Shown here: piece by piece, positions 1-7,827 of the stretch | How the letters are laid out: the number at the start of each line of letters is the position of its first letter | How positions within the stretch are numbered: position 1 is the first letter of the stretch | Assembly: GCA_014378155.1 (NCBI GenBank) | Contig: JACMOF010000532.1 | Location: 1 to 16,385, forward strand | Direction of reading: 5' to 3' | Source: Caulobacter sp. | GTDB taxonomy: Bacteria > Pseudomonadota > Alphaproteobacteria > Caulobacterales > Caulobacteraceae | Length of the DNA stretch: 16,385 nt | Position numbers and translations under genes: made by a program | Notes under the pieces: generated by a model | The model's database searches: none | Told to the model about the DNA's origin: nothing | What the model saw: the letters and a program-made list of their open reading frames with translations, nothing else

Positions 1-200
1 GACGACATCGGCCAGCGACCACATGGAAAATGCCTTGAGCGCCAGCAGGACGCGCGCGTTGCCGCGCTGTCCCACGTCCTGAAGGACCGCGAGGTTGCGA
101 CGCACCGCGATCTCGTCGACGACGAAGGCGGGCGACGGGACGCGGTTCAGGTCGAAGCGGGCGAAGGCACCGGCGTCACCGGCTTGGGTCTGCATCGCCA

Positions 201-201
<1 letters not shown>
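1..201 (-). CDS. nspC: Carboxynorspermidine/carboxyspermidine decarboxylase, N-terminal part (runs off window)
   Basis: Only the first 67 codons are present; the gene continues past the window edge. The translation begins MAMQTQAGDAGAFARFDLNR and continues with PSPAFVVDE and then LLALKAFSMWS. In this fold-type III PLP decarboxylase family the lysine of the ALKAFS stretch (Lys56 here) is the expected PLP-binding residue. The family removes the carboxyl group from carboxynorspermidine or carboxyspermidine, the last step of the alternative spermidine pathway in the cytoplasm. The start codon at 201-199 shares one base with the TGA stop of the upstream dehydrogenase gene (TGATG), so the two are almost certainly co-transcribed and translationally coupled. 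A second in-frame ATG lies two codons in. Identification rests on the N-terminal motif and on the neighbour, which makes this enzyme's substrate. Confidence 0.88.
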
Positions 202-1406
<1,205 letters not shown>

Positions 1407-1675
1407 CTGGGCCTCTCCTAACGCCGAATAACCTCTGGCAGCATAGCCGCCTGTCATGGGGGCGGGGGTCTTATCACGACCGAAGGCCTGCTAACCACCC
1501 ATGGCGGACCCGCAACCTGGCTCCGCCCCCGTTCCCTAACGCCTGAATTCGCCTCGCGAGGGCCTTCCCCGACGATCCAGGCGCATTTCCAAGGATGACG
1601 ACCATGTGCGACGCATCCACGACAGCGCCCTGTGGTTAAGGCGCGGCGTAATGGCCCAAAGGCGTTAATCTGTTC
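1407..1675. other. Intergenic stretch between divergent dehydrogenase and tipF-like genes
   Basis: About 320 bases separate the two divergent start codons. Apart from the AGGAG ribosome site of the dehydrogenase (1415-1419), I see no gene, hairpin or repeat in this part. Two GTTAA half-sites (1635-1639 and 1664-1668) resemble half of a CtrA box, but no properly spaced TTAA-N7-TTAA pair is present. The tipF-proximal end is described separately. Confidence 0.5.
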
Positions 1676-1730
1676 GACTCACGGCCAGCGCGACTCGCAT
1701 ACTGAGCGCGACGATTCGTAGGGATTTCGA
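1676..1730 (+). promoter_or_regulatory. Cluster of three GANTC (CcrM-type) sites and ribosome site upstream of tipF-like gene
   Basis: GACTC at 1676-1680, GACTC at 1692-1696 and GATTC at 1713-1717 fall within 42 bp, just ahead of the ribosome site AGGGA (1720-1724) and the ATG at 1731. In Caulobacter relatives GANTC is methylated by CcrM, and methylation guides the cell-cycle regulator GcrA. The sites are seen directly; a role in control of this gene is inference. Confidence 0.5.
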
Positions 1731-2990
1731 ATGCGAAGGCTGATGCTGGCGCTGCTGACCGGCGCCTATCTCTGTCTGGCTCTGGTGACGTCCCTGGCCC
1801 TGTGGCGCATGGGCGCGGCGCCCTCTGTCGGCCTGGCCGCCTTCATCGGCGCCATGGGCCTGTGCTTCGCCGTTCACGCCGTGATCGCCGGCGCCCTGCA
1901 AGGCGCGTCGCTGCGTGTCGACATCGAGACCATCCGCGAGGCCCACGGCATCGTGCTGGAACAGGTCGAGAAGATCGACGCCCGCATCACCGGCCTGCTG
2001 GAAACCGTCGTCGACGACGCCCAGCGCCGCTCGGCCGAACTGACCAGCGAGGTCCACCAGCTGGAAGACCTCGTCGCCCAGATGAGCGACCGGCTGGAGC
2101 ACCAGCTGACCTATCAGGTCGAGGTCGCCCGCGCCGAGCCGCAGCGCCGCTCGCCCCAGTCCAACGCCCTGCTCGAAGTGGTCCAGGACGCCCTGGCCGA
2201 GAACCGCGTCGACCTCTATCTGCAGCCGGTCGTCAGCCTGCCCCAGCGCCGCACGGTCTTCTACGAAAGCTTTTCGCGCCTGCGCGACGAGACCGGCCGC
2301 ATCATGATGCCGGCCGAATATCTGGCCGTGGCCGAGCCCGAGGGCCTGACCGCCGCCATCGACAACCTGCTGCTGTTCCGCTGCGTGCAGATCGTCCGCC
2401 GCCTGGCCAAGCAGGATCGCAAGGTCGGGATTTTCTGCAACATCTCGCTGCCCAGCCTGGCCGACGAGGCCTTCTTTGCCCAGTTCCTGGAGTTCCTCCA
2501 GGTCAACAAGGACCTGCACGGCGCCCTGATCTTCGAACTGGGCCAGGCCGCCTTCAACGAGCGCGGCTCGGTCGAGGCCCGCCACATGGCCCGTCTGGCC
2601 AGTCTTGGGTTCCGCTTCAGCCTCGACAAGGTCACCGACCTGGACCTGGACTTCCAGGACCTGGCCCGCGCCGACGTCAAGTTCCTGAAGATCGGAGCCC
2701 AGCTTCTGCTGGACCAGTTGGAAGAGCAGGACGGCAAGCTGGTGATCGCCTCCCTGCCCGACCTCAACGCCCAGGACTTCGCCGGCCTGACCCGTCGCTA
2801 CGGCATCGAGATCATCGCCGAGAAGGTCGAGCACGAGCGCCAGGTGGTCGACGTCCTGGAACTCGACATCGGCTACGGCCAGGGCCACCTGTTCGGCGAA
2901 CCCCGCGCCATCCGCGACGCCGTCCTGGCCGAGGCCGACCCGCCGCAAGACTTCATGCGCGGCGCCCTGCGGCGCCGGGCGGGGCGGTAG
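1731..2990 (+). CDS. tipF: TipF-like membrane protein with degenerate EAL domain (c-di-GMP receptor, flagellar assembly/polarity)
   Basis: 419 residues. Two hydrophobic segments (about 4-24 and 32-56) are followed by a helical, coiled-coil-like stretch (about 60-135) and a C-terminal EAL-type domain (about 150-395). This is the layout of Caulobacter TipF, which binds c-di-GMP and recruits flagellar assembly factors at the new pole. The EAL domain is recognisable from DLYLQPVVSL, NISLPSL, VKFLKI and AEKVEHERQ...QGHLFGEP. Its catalytic signature is broken: the EAL motif reads ESF (179-181), and the DDFG-type metal motif reads DKVT (299-302), with the second aspartate replaced by lysine. It is therefore predicted to bind rather than hydrolyse c-di-GMP. 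The start has AGGGA 6 nt upstream. It converges on the next gene with a 9-nt gap. Without polarity data it could be a paralogous degenerate EAL protein, but the two-helix plus coiled-coil layout favours TipF. Confidence 0.82.
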   Translation: MRRLMLALLTGAYLCLALVTSLALWRMGAAPSVGLAAFIGAMGLCFAVHAVIAGALQGASLRVDIETIREAHGIVLEQVEKIDARITGLLETVVDDAQRRSAELTSEVHQLEDLVAQMSDRLEHQLTYQVEVARAEPQRRSPQSNALLEVVQDALAENRVDLYLQPVVSLPQRRTVFYESFSRLRDETGRIMMPAEYLAVAEPEGLTAAIDNLLLFRCVQIVRRLAKQDRKVGIFCNISLPSLADEAFFAQFLEFLQVNKDLHGALIFELGQAAFNERGSVEARHMARLASLGFRFSLDKVTDLDLDFQDLARADVKFLKIGAQLLLDQLEEQDGKLVIASLPDLNAQDFAGLTRRYGIEIIAEKVEHERQVVDVLELDIGYGQGHLFGEPRAIRDAVLAEADPPQDFMRGALRRRAGR

Positions 2991-2999
2991 GTTAAGCGG

Positions 3000-4592
3000 C
3001 TAATCTGGGATGTCGAAGTTGATCGGCATCACCAACGGAGCATCGACCTGGATGCCGTCAATGACTTCGGGGCTATAGAAAAGAGCTACGCTCATCTTCA
3101 TAGCGGCATCGCCGAAGCCATAGTCGGCAGGGGTCTCCTCGGTCACTTGGCAACCGTCCAGATGCTCCTCCTTCACACCTAAACACGTCAGAACGACTCG
3201 GCCATCCAGCTCCATGCGCTGAGCGCGAGCGGGATAGTATTGGCTGATATCGACCTTCGTCGGCAGCGGGGTAAGCGGCCGATAATCAATCACTTTCGCG
3301 GGGACTGTGGGCGAGACAATCGGGGCCGGGGCGATAGAAGGCGCGGGAAACGGACCCGTCGAAAGAAGGAGTTCAACGGTGGAGCCAACCGTCGAACGCC
3401 CTTCATCCGTCCAAGGCTGCACCGCGATGAGGCGGAGGTTCGCCAAGGCTAGGCGCGCGACTTCAGGATCGGCCGGCACAGACTTTATCAGGTCACAGGC
3501 CTCAAGTTTGCCGGCCACGGCCACGCGACATCGCAAATGTGCTTGCCCTTGAGCAACGCCGGCGGGTTTGATTGAGGCTCCGGGCGAAGCCGATGCCACC
3601 TGACCAACCCGGCGCGGCCGCCCCACCAGGCCATCGAAGGCGACAGTGAAAGCTTGGCGAATGTCCCAATTTTGCGGCGCCACGCGAAAAAGGCTGGTTA
3701 AGCCGAGCGCGGCTCGTCCGAATCCTTCGCTCGGCGAGGTCTCGGCGACCGCTCGACAGTCGGTCAATCCGCCCGCTCGGCTCACCGCGCAATCGAGTCG
3801 AGCATAGCCTTGATGGCCTTGAGCCAGAGCGGCGGGCGGATATGCTGCCCGCACATCCGCCGTCGTCGGCGCGGAGAGCCATTGGGGTGGCGGCCCCACC
3901 GTCTCGTCGAAACGCCGGCAGCGGATGTCGCACTCGAAGACAATGTTGGTCGGAAACGACATAGCCACGGGCGTCCCGCCCTTAAGGGCCGGCGCAAACC
4001 TAAACAACGGGGCCAACTTCAAAGCCGCCTCGCCGAAACCTAGACCCGGCGCGCTTTCCTCGGCGATTGTGCAGGCCTGCAGACGGCCCTCGCGTGTCAC
4101 TGTGCACCATAGTTTCGCCGAGCCCTCGGTTCCACTAAATCGTGCGGCGCGCGGCCAGGCGTTATAGAGGGCGTCCAGAGACGGTCCCGCGATTTGCAGT
4201 GGCAGCTCGTACGCTGTTCTGCGGACATGGACGGTCTTCGGCTTGGGCAAGGCGAAGACAAACTCTTGCTCAGCGGCATAGGAGGAGCTTTGGTCCCTGG
4301 CGGTAGGCGAGCCCTCATAGTGCTTGGCCAAGGCCAGGGCGGCAGCTCCGAATCCTTCTCCCGTCGGCTCTTCCGAATCTAACTTACATGCCCAGATGAC
4401 CTGTTCACTCGTTGTGCACGCGATAACCGCTTTGCCTTGCAAGCCCTTAGCCTTGGCGGATGGGGGATAGAACAACTGGATCTCGTCGATCCGCACTCTC
4501 AGCTTGGGCGCGCCCGTACCTTCCTGAGCGGCCGCCCCACTAGCCAAGCTGGCCAGAACGGCCGTTGCCAAAATGCCCAAGCATTTCTTCAT
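3000..4592 (-). CDS. Exported protein with five TonB-C-like repeats
   Basis: 530 residues from the ATG at 4592. The N-terminus MKKCLGILATAVLASLASG plus AAAQ looks like a cleavable Sec signal, so the protein is probably periplasmic. Five tandem units of about 75 residues follow (about 38-120, 144-220, 250-322, 340-412, 452-527). Most share YPxxAxxxGxxG, a Cys-containing strand, a second Cys about 11 residues on, E(E/T)xPxxxGFGxAAL, then a hydrophobic strand. The paired cysteines are C59/C69, C163/C174, C268/C279, C355/C366 and C470/C481. Repeat 4 is the most diverged and lacks GFG. The fold signature resembles the TonB C-terminal domain, but there is no uncleaved membrane anchor, so I would not call it an energy transducer. 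GGGG lies 8 nt before this ATG; a start two codons earlier (4598) is possible. Sampled stretches look less GC-rich than the neighbours. Specific function unknown. Confidence 0.78.
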   Translation of the reverse strand: MKKCLGILATAVLASLASGAAAQEGTGAPKLRVRIDEIQLFYPPSAKAKGLQGKAVIACTTSEQVIWACKLDSEEPTGEGFGAAALALAKHYEGSPTARDQSSSYAAEQEFVFALPKPKTVHVRRTAYELPLQIAGPSLDALYNAWPRAARFSGTEGSAKLWCTVTREGRLQACTIAEESAPGLGFGEAALKLAPLFRFAPALKGGTPVAMSFPTNIVFECDIRCRRFDETVGPPPQWLSAPTTADVRAAYPPAALAQGHQGYARLDCAVSRAGGLTDCRAVAETSPSEGFGRAALGLTSLFRVAPQNWDIRQAFTVAFDGLVGRPRRVGQVASASPGASIKPAGVAQGQAHLRCRVAVAGKLEACDLIKSVPADPEVARLALANLRLIAVQPWTDEGRSTVGSTVELLLSTGPFPAPSIAPAPIVSPTVPAKVIDYRPLTPLPTKVDISQYYPARAQRMELDGRVVLTCLGVKEEHLDGCQVTEETPADYGFGDAAMKMSVALFYSPEVIDGIQVDAPLVMPINFDIPD

Positions 4593-4672
4593 AATCATCG
4601 CCCCGCTATGCGCAGCGCTTACGTAGAGGTTAGAGCTCGCCCAAGTCGAGCCGCTCAAAGCTACGGACCCCC

Positions 4673-5140
4673 ATGCTGATCGAAGCCACCGACGCCCATT
4701 TCGCCGCCCTAATCGCTGGCCGTGCGCCGGACGACCTGACGCTCGCCGAGGGCGGGATCGAGGCGTCGGAGGTATTGGCCATGCTGCGCGGCCTGTCGGC
4801 CGAGGTCGGCGAGAACTTCGAGCCCAATGCCTGGCTGATCGTCGAGGACGGCGAGGTGGTCGGCCTGTGCTCGCTGGTGCGCCTGCCCTATGTCGGCGGC
4901 GCGGTGATGATCGGCTATGGCGTGGCGGCCTCGCGGCGGCGGCGCGGGATCGCCGGGCGGGCGGTGGCCGACCTGCTGGACTGGGCGCGGGGCGACTACC
5001 GCGTCAGCGAGGTCACGGCCGAGACCTCGATCCACAACGCGCCGTCGCAGCGGGTGCTGGAGGCCAACGGCTTCGCGCGGTCAGGCGAACGGGAGGATGA
5101 GGATGACGGTCCGCTGTTCTGCTGGCGGGCAAGCGTTTAG
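4673..5140 (+). CDS. GNAT-family N-acetyltransferase
   Basis: 155-residue cytoplasmic acetyltransferase; substrate unknown. The acetyl-CoA binding segment is visible as IGYGVAASRRRRGIAGRAV (residues about 80-98), which contains the R-x-x-G-x-A/G phosphate loop. It is followed by the typical C-terminal element NAPSQRVLEANGFARSGER (122-140). This resembles the RimJ/RimL-like branch of GNAT enzymes, which often acetylate protein N-termini, ribosomal proteins or small amines. The gene is divergent from the TonB-C-repeat gene, with 80 bases between start codons. No strong ribosome site precedes the ATG (only a weak ACGGA), so the gene may be weakly or leaderlessly translated. A long inverted repeat followed by a T-run lies directly after the stop and may act as its terminator. 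Confidence 0.85.
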   Translation: MLIEATDAHFAALIAGRAPDDLTLAEGGIEASEVLAMLRGLSAEVGENFEPNAWLIVEDGEVVGLCSLVRLPYVGGAVMIGYGVAASRRRRGIAGRAVADLLDWARGDYRVSEVTAETSIHNAPSQRVLEANGFARSGEREDEDDGPLFCWRASV

Positions 5141-5153
5141 GGCCACCAATAAT

Positions 5154-5281
5154 TCCGCTCATCCCGGCGAATGCCGGGACCCAGATGGAATAGTTTTGAG
5201 GCTGACGCCAGGAGCGCCGCGACCTTCCAATCATCCCATCGGCATGGGATCTGGGTCCCGGCATTCGCCGGGATGAGCGGA
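5154..5281. repeat. REP-like element: 33-bp perfect inverted repeat with a 61-62 base centre
   Basis: The arms at 5154-5186 and 5249-5281 are perfect reverse complements. Each arm contains a smaller hairpin, CCCGGC GAAT GCCGGG, and the centre holds a third, CCCAT CGGC ATGGG (5235-5248). The outer right arm runs into TATTTTTGA, so transcripts of the acetyltransferase gene could terminate here. CTCATCCCGGCGAATGCCGG-type palindromes are widely dispersed in alphaproteobacterial genomes. Confidence 0.85.
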
Positions 5282-5292
5282 TATTTTTGAGC

Positions 5293-5622
5293 TCACCGGC
5301 CGGCGACCAGCACCCCATTGCACGCCGCCAAGTCCGCCTCCGAGAACGTCACGCCCCGGAAGCCGAAGCTGCTGATCGGTCCCAGTTCGCGGACCAGGCG
5401 GCGGCAGCTGCGCATGGGCGGCATGGCCTTGACCTGGGGCGAGCGGCAGATGTCGGCTTTGCAGCGCCAGACCGCGCCGTCGAACACGATGTGGTCCTGG
5501 GTGGTGGGGGTCTGGAGGGTCAGCCAACCCCCCTCTTGTCTAGGGGCGTGCGGCTTGATTTCAGACATGGCGGGGCCGCCCGTCGCGGCCAGGGCCGCGA
5601 CGGCGATGATGAGACTGCGCAT
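5293..5622 (-). CDS. Small exported protein resembling the CC_3452 family
   Basis: 109 residues. The N-terminus MRSLIIAVAALAATGGPAMS is a short basic, then hydrophobic, then small-residue signal peptide, so the mature protein is probably periplasmic. The body has HIVFDGAVWRCKADICRSP, then SCRRLVRELGPISSFGFRG and ADLAACN. This spacing of cysteines and the C-terminal RELGP...LAACN motif resemble small Caulobacter-lineage proteins grouped as the CC_3452 family; that match is from memory and has not been searched. Four cysteines (in WRC, DIC, SC and AAC) could form two disulfides. The start has GGAG 8 nt upstream. It may be transcribed with, or after, the GST gene on the same strand, but a perfect palindrome lies between them. 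Function unknown. Confidence 0.75.
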   Translation of the reverse strand: MRSLIIAVAALAATGGPAMSEIKPHAPRQEGGWLTLQTPTTQDHIVFDGAVWRCKADICRSPQVKAMPPMRSCRRLVRELGPISSFGFRGVTFSEADLAACNGVLVAGR

Positions 5623-5661
5623 GGGTTAGCTCCGGTGGTGGAAAGAAGGGGTTGGAGACGC

Positions 5662-5695
5662 GGCTGGGGACAGGCGCATGCGCCTGTCCCCAGCC
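5662..5695. repeat. Perfect 34-bp palindrome, copy 1 of a repeated element
   Basis: This is a perfect palindrome centred on GGCGCATGCGCC at 5678/5679, with outer ends GGCTGGGGACA and TGTCCCCAGCC. It lies 4 bases beyond the GST stop codon, on that gene's downstream side. An almost identical copy is at 8518-8545; 33 bases (5665-5697 and 8518-8550) are the same. There is no T-run, so it is not a textbook terminator. Confidence 0.9.
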
Positions 5696-5699
5696 TTGC

Positions 5700-6323
5700 C
5701 TAGGCGGCGGCCTTGTAGAGGGCCAACTCGTCGCTCAGGGCCTTGGCCACCGAGGGGCGGGCCTGCAGGCGGTCGCGATAGGCGGCCAGGGCTGGCCAGG
5801 GCGCCAGGTCCAGCGCAATGGCCTGGGCCCAGTTCAGGATCACGAACAGATAGGCGTCGGCGACGCTGAACTTGCCGTGCAGGAACTCTCGGCCGCCCAG
5901 ATGGGCGTCGAGATAGGCCAGGCGGTCGGCCAGCCGATCGTGGGCGAAGGCCTTGGCCCCGTCCGGCGACGTCGGCCGGAGCAGGACGGTGAACGCCCCG
6001 GCGTGAAGCTGAGAGCTGATGAAGCTCAGCCAGCTCTGGACCTTCCGGCGATCGGCGCCCTCGGCCGGAATCAGGCCGGCGGCCGGAAACTGATCGGCGA
6101 CATATTGCAGGATGACCGCGTTCTCGACGATCAGCTCGCCGTCGTCCGTGCGCAGCACCGGCACCTGGCCCACCGGGTTGATGTCCAGAAACGCCGTCCC
6201 ATCCTCGACCCGCTTGGGCGTCGCCTTGTTGTCGACCCTGAGGAATCGGATCTCCGCGCCCGCCTCATAGACGGCGATCCGGGTGGCCATCGAACAGGAC
6301 ATCGGAGAGAAGTAGAGATCCAT
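5700..6323 (-). CDS. gst: Glutathione S-transferase, beta-class-like
   Basis: 207-residue cytoplasmic enzyme predicted to conjugate or exchange glutathione on electrophiles. The N-terminal thioredoxin-like domain starts MDLYFSPMSCSMATRIAVYE, with Cys10 in the place of the beta-class bacterial GST cysteine. NPVGQVPVL (the cis-proline strand that holds glutathione) and ENAVILQYVAD (the E-N/S gamma-glutamyl site) follow. The helical C-terminal domain includes FLHGKFSVADAYLFVILNWA. I chose the ATG at 6323 because GGAGG (6329-6333) sits 5 nt upstream and the first beta strand begins immediately; in-frame upstream ATGs would add an AT-rich, non-domain extension. It is divergent from a TetR regulator with an operator-like inverted repeat between them, which suggests repression relieved by a toxic electrophile. 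Confidence 0.92.
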   Translation of the reverse strand: MDLYFSPMSCSMATRIAVYEAGAEIRFLRVDNKATPKRVEDGTAFLDINPVGQVPVLRTDDGELIVENAVILQYVADQFPAAGLIPAEGADRRKVQSWLSFISSQLHAGAFTVLLRPTSPDGAKAFAHDRLADRLAYLDAHLGGREFLHGKFSVADAYLFVILNWAQAIALDLAPWPALAAYRDRLQARPSVAKALSDELALYKAAA

Positions 6324-6346
6324 CGGATCCTCCATTTGCATTTCCA

Positions 6347-6396
6347 TACCATTTCGCATAAAAATAATGGACGCAAGGTTTTTATTCGAAATGGTA
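6347..6396. promoter_or_regulatory. Operator-like inverted repeat between GST and TetR genes
   Basis: The arms at 6347-6364 and 6379-6396 are inverted 18-mers with one mismatch (TACCATTTCG-x-ATAAAAA form), separated by 14 bases. The outer 10 bases pair perfectly. The stretch is markedly AT-rich compared with its surroundings and lies between divergent starts, where a TetR repressor would control both genes. Which half drives which gene is not determined. Confidence 0.7.
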
Positions 6397-7038
6397 CAAA
6401 AATTAGGGCCTGCTGAGCCCGCCAAGCGCCGGGGCCGGGGCCGGCCGCGCGGCTACGACCCCGAGGTCGCCCTGGGCCAGGCGACCGCGACCTTCTGGAA
6501 CCAGGGCTTCGCCGGCGCCTCACTGGACGATCTGAGCGCCGCCACCGGCATGAACCGGCCCAGCCTGTACGGGGCGTTCGGCGACAAGCAGGCGCTGTTC
6601 CACGCCGCCATGGACGCCTATATCGCCCAGTCGCGGGCGGCGATGACGCAGGCCTTCCGAGCCGGCGGCACGCTGCGCCAGACCCTGGAGCGAATCTATC
6701 ACGCCGCCTTGGGCCGCTACCTGTCGGGCGATGTCGGTGGGCGCGGCTGCTTCATGATCAGCGCCGGCCTGGGCCAGGCGGTGGTCGATCCGGCGGTGCG
6801 GGCGGTCGTCGCCGACGGCCTGCACGAGCTGGATCGCGGCTTCGAACAGTTGCTGGCCCGCGCCGAGGCCAAGGGCGAGCTTCCGCCCGGCGCCGACGCC
6901 GCCGCCATGGCGCGGGTGGCCAGCGGCATGCTCAACGCCCTGTCGGTCCGCGCCCGGGCCGGCGAGACGCGAGCGCAGTTGGACGCCACGATCAAGGCCA
7001 CCCTGGACCTGATCTGCGGACCGCAAGCATCGGAATGA
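6367..7038 (+). CDS. TetR/AcrR-family transcriptional regulator
   Basis: 223 residues from the ATG at 6367. A basic GRGRPRGYDPE lead-in precedes the TetR DNA-binding domain (about 30-80), with the helix-turn-helix LDDLSAATGMNRPSLYGAFG (53-72). The C-terminal part is an all-helical ligand/dimer domain. Cys128 in GGRGCFM occupies a region where several related TetR regulators of electrophile stress carry a conserved cysteine, so thiol sensing is possible but is inference. The divergent GST and the inverted repeat between them make the GST promoter the likely target, with autoregulation. The start is uncertain: the ATG at 6367 lies inside the inverted repeat with no ribosome site, while an in-frame ATG at 6391 is the other candidate. 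Both keep the whole domain. The ada-like gene follows 51 bases later and may be read through. Confidence 0.88.
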   Translation: MDARFLFEMVQKLGPAEPAKRRGRGRPRGYDPEVALGQATATFWNQGFAGASLDDLSAATGMNRPSLYGAFGDKQALFHAAMDAYIAQSRAAMTQAFRAGGTLRQTLERIYHAALGRYLSGDVGGRGCFMISAGLGQAVVDPAVRAVVADGLHELDRGFEQLLARAEAKGELPPGADAAAMARVASGMLNALSVRARAGETRAQLDATIKATLDLICGPQASE

Positions 7039-7048
7039 CGGCGGGATA

Positions 7049-7089
7049 GTCGAGGCGCATGCTCCTGTTCAACGAAAGGAGACCTCGAC
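7049..7089 (+). promoter_or_regulatory. Possible ribosome-site-masking hairpin before the ada-like gene
   Basis: GTCGAGG (7049-7055) pairs with CCTCGAC (7083-7089), which abuts the ATG. Inside it, CTCCT (7062-7066) pairs with the Shine-Dalgarno AGGAG (7077-7081). The same AAAGGAG with 8-nt spacing sets the start at 7090. The pairing is exact; a role in translational control is inference, and the outer repeat could instead be a DNA operator. Confidence 0.45.
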
Positions 7090-7827
7090 ATGACCGCTTC
7101 CATCCCCACGACCGACCCCACCGCTGACGATCTGCGCTGGGAGGCCCTGCGCCGCCGCGACCGCGACCTGCAAGGCGCCTTCTTCATCGCCGTGCGCACC
7201 ACGGGCGTTTATTGCCTCGCCAGTTGCGCCGGACGGCCGCTGCGCAAGAACGTCGAATTCCACGACACCCGCGAGAGCGCCCGCGCCGCTGGCTTCCGCG
7301 CCTGCCTGCGCTGCAAGCCCGACCCGCCGCGCGAGACTTTGCGTTGGGCCACGGTTTCCACCGACCTGGGACTGGCCCTGGTGGCTTGCTCCGAAGCCGG
7401 CCTGCGGCTGGTGACGCTGGGCGACGACGCGGACCTGCTGGCAACGGACCTGGATCGCCGCTTCCGCCATGCAAGGCTGACCCACGATCCCGACGGCCTG
7501 CGCCCAGAGCTGGCGGCCATCGCCGCCGAGATCGACGGCAAGGCGCCGGCGCTCGACCTGACCCTGGACGCCCGGGGCACGCCGCTTCAACAGGCCGTCT
7601 GGGCGGCGTTGAGGGTGATTCCCGCCGGAATCACAGCGTCCTACGCGCAGGTGGCGCGGAGCATCGGCCGGCCGGCCGCCGCCCGGGCCGTGGCCCAGGC
7701 CTGCGGCGCCAATCCGCTGGCGGTGATCACCCCGTGCCACCGGGTGATGCGGGCCGACGGCGGGCTGTCGGGCTATCGCTGGGGGGTGGAGCGCAAGGCG
7801 GCGCTGTTGGCCCGCGAGGCCGCATGA
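7090..7827 (+). CDS. ada: Ada-like methylated-DNA/phosphotriester repair protein lacking the AraC domain
   Basis: 245 residues. The N-terminal part (about 15-80) is an Ada zinc domain: FFIAVRTTGVYCLASCAGRP followed by FRACLRCKPD, giving Cys42, Cys46, Cys72 and Cys75. In Ada, the equivalent of the first cysteine accepts methyl groups from DNA phosphotriesters. The C-terminal part (about 85-245) is an O6-methylguanine-DNA methyltransferase with RGTPLQQAVW, PAGITASYAQVA and the active site PCHRV (Cys216). The roughly 90-residue AraC helix-turn-helix region that separates these in Escherichia coli Ada (354 residues) is absent. The protein should therefore repair DNA but may not activate transcription through that domain. 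The start is fixed by AAAGGAG 8 nt upstream. Its stop overlaps the next gene by 4 bp (ATGA), so the two are one operon, possibly with the TetR gene 51 bases upstream. Confidence 0.9.
   Translation: MTASIPTTDPTADDLRWEALRRRDRDLQGAFFIAVRTTGVYCLASCAGRPLRKNVEFHDTRESARAAGFRACLRCKPDPPRETLRWATVSTDLGLALVACSEAGLRLVTLGDDADLLATDLDRRFRHARLTHDPDGLRPELAAIAAEIDGKAPALDLTLDARGTPLQQAVWAALRVIPAGITASYAQVARSIGRPAAARAVAQACGANPLAVITPCHRVMRADGGLSGYRWGVERKAALLAREAA

Noticed and set aside
1635..1668. CtrA binding box upstream of tipF
   Set aside because: Two GTTAA half-sites are present, but neither pairs with a correctly spaced second TTAA; left as a weak note only.
1665..2948. A 427-codon minus-strand frame opposite the tipF-like gene
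   Set aside because: Low-complexity antisense shadow; the plus strand encodes a recognisable two-helix plus EAL-type protein.
3240..4382. Several small plus-strand frames opposite the TonB-C-repeat gene
   Set aside because: They show no motif and no convincing ribosome site, and are antisense to a coherent five-repeat protein.
5154..5281. Possible CRISPR or attachment site because of long repeat arms
   Set aside because: There are only two arms in inverted orientation, with no regularly spaced direct repeats and no cas or integrase gene nearby.
7212..7823. Upstream in-frame extension of the dioxygenase gene through the ada-like gene
   Set aside because: The extension is arginine/proline/glycine-rich shadow sequence; the dioxygenase starts at the ATG overlapping the ada-like stop.
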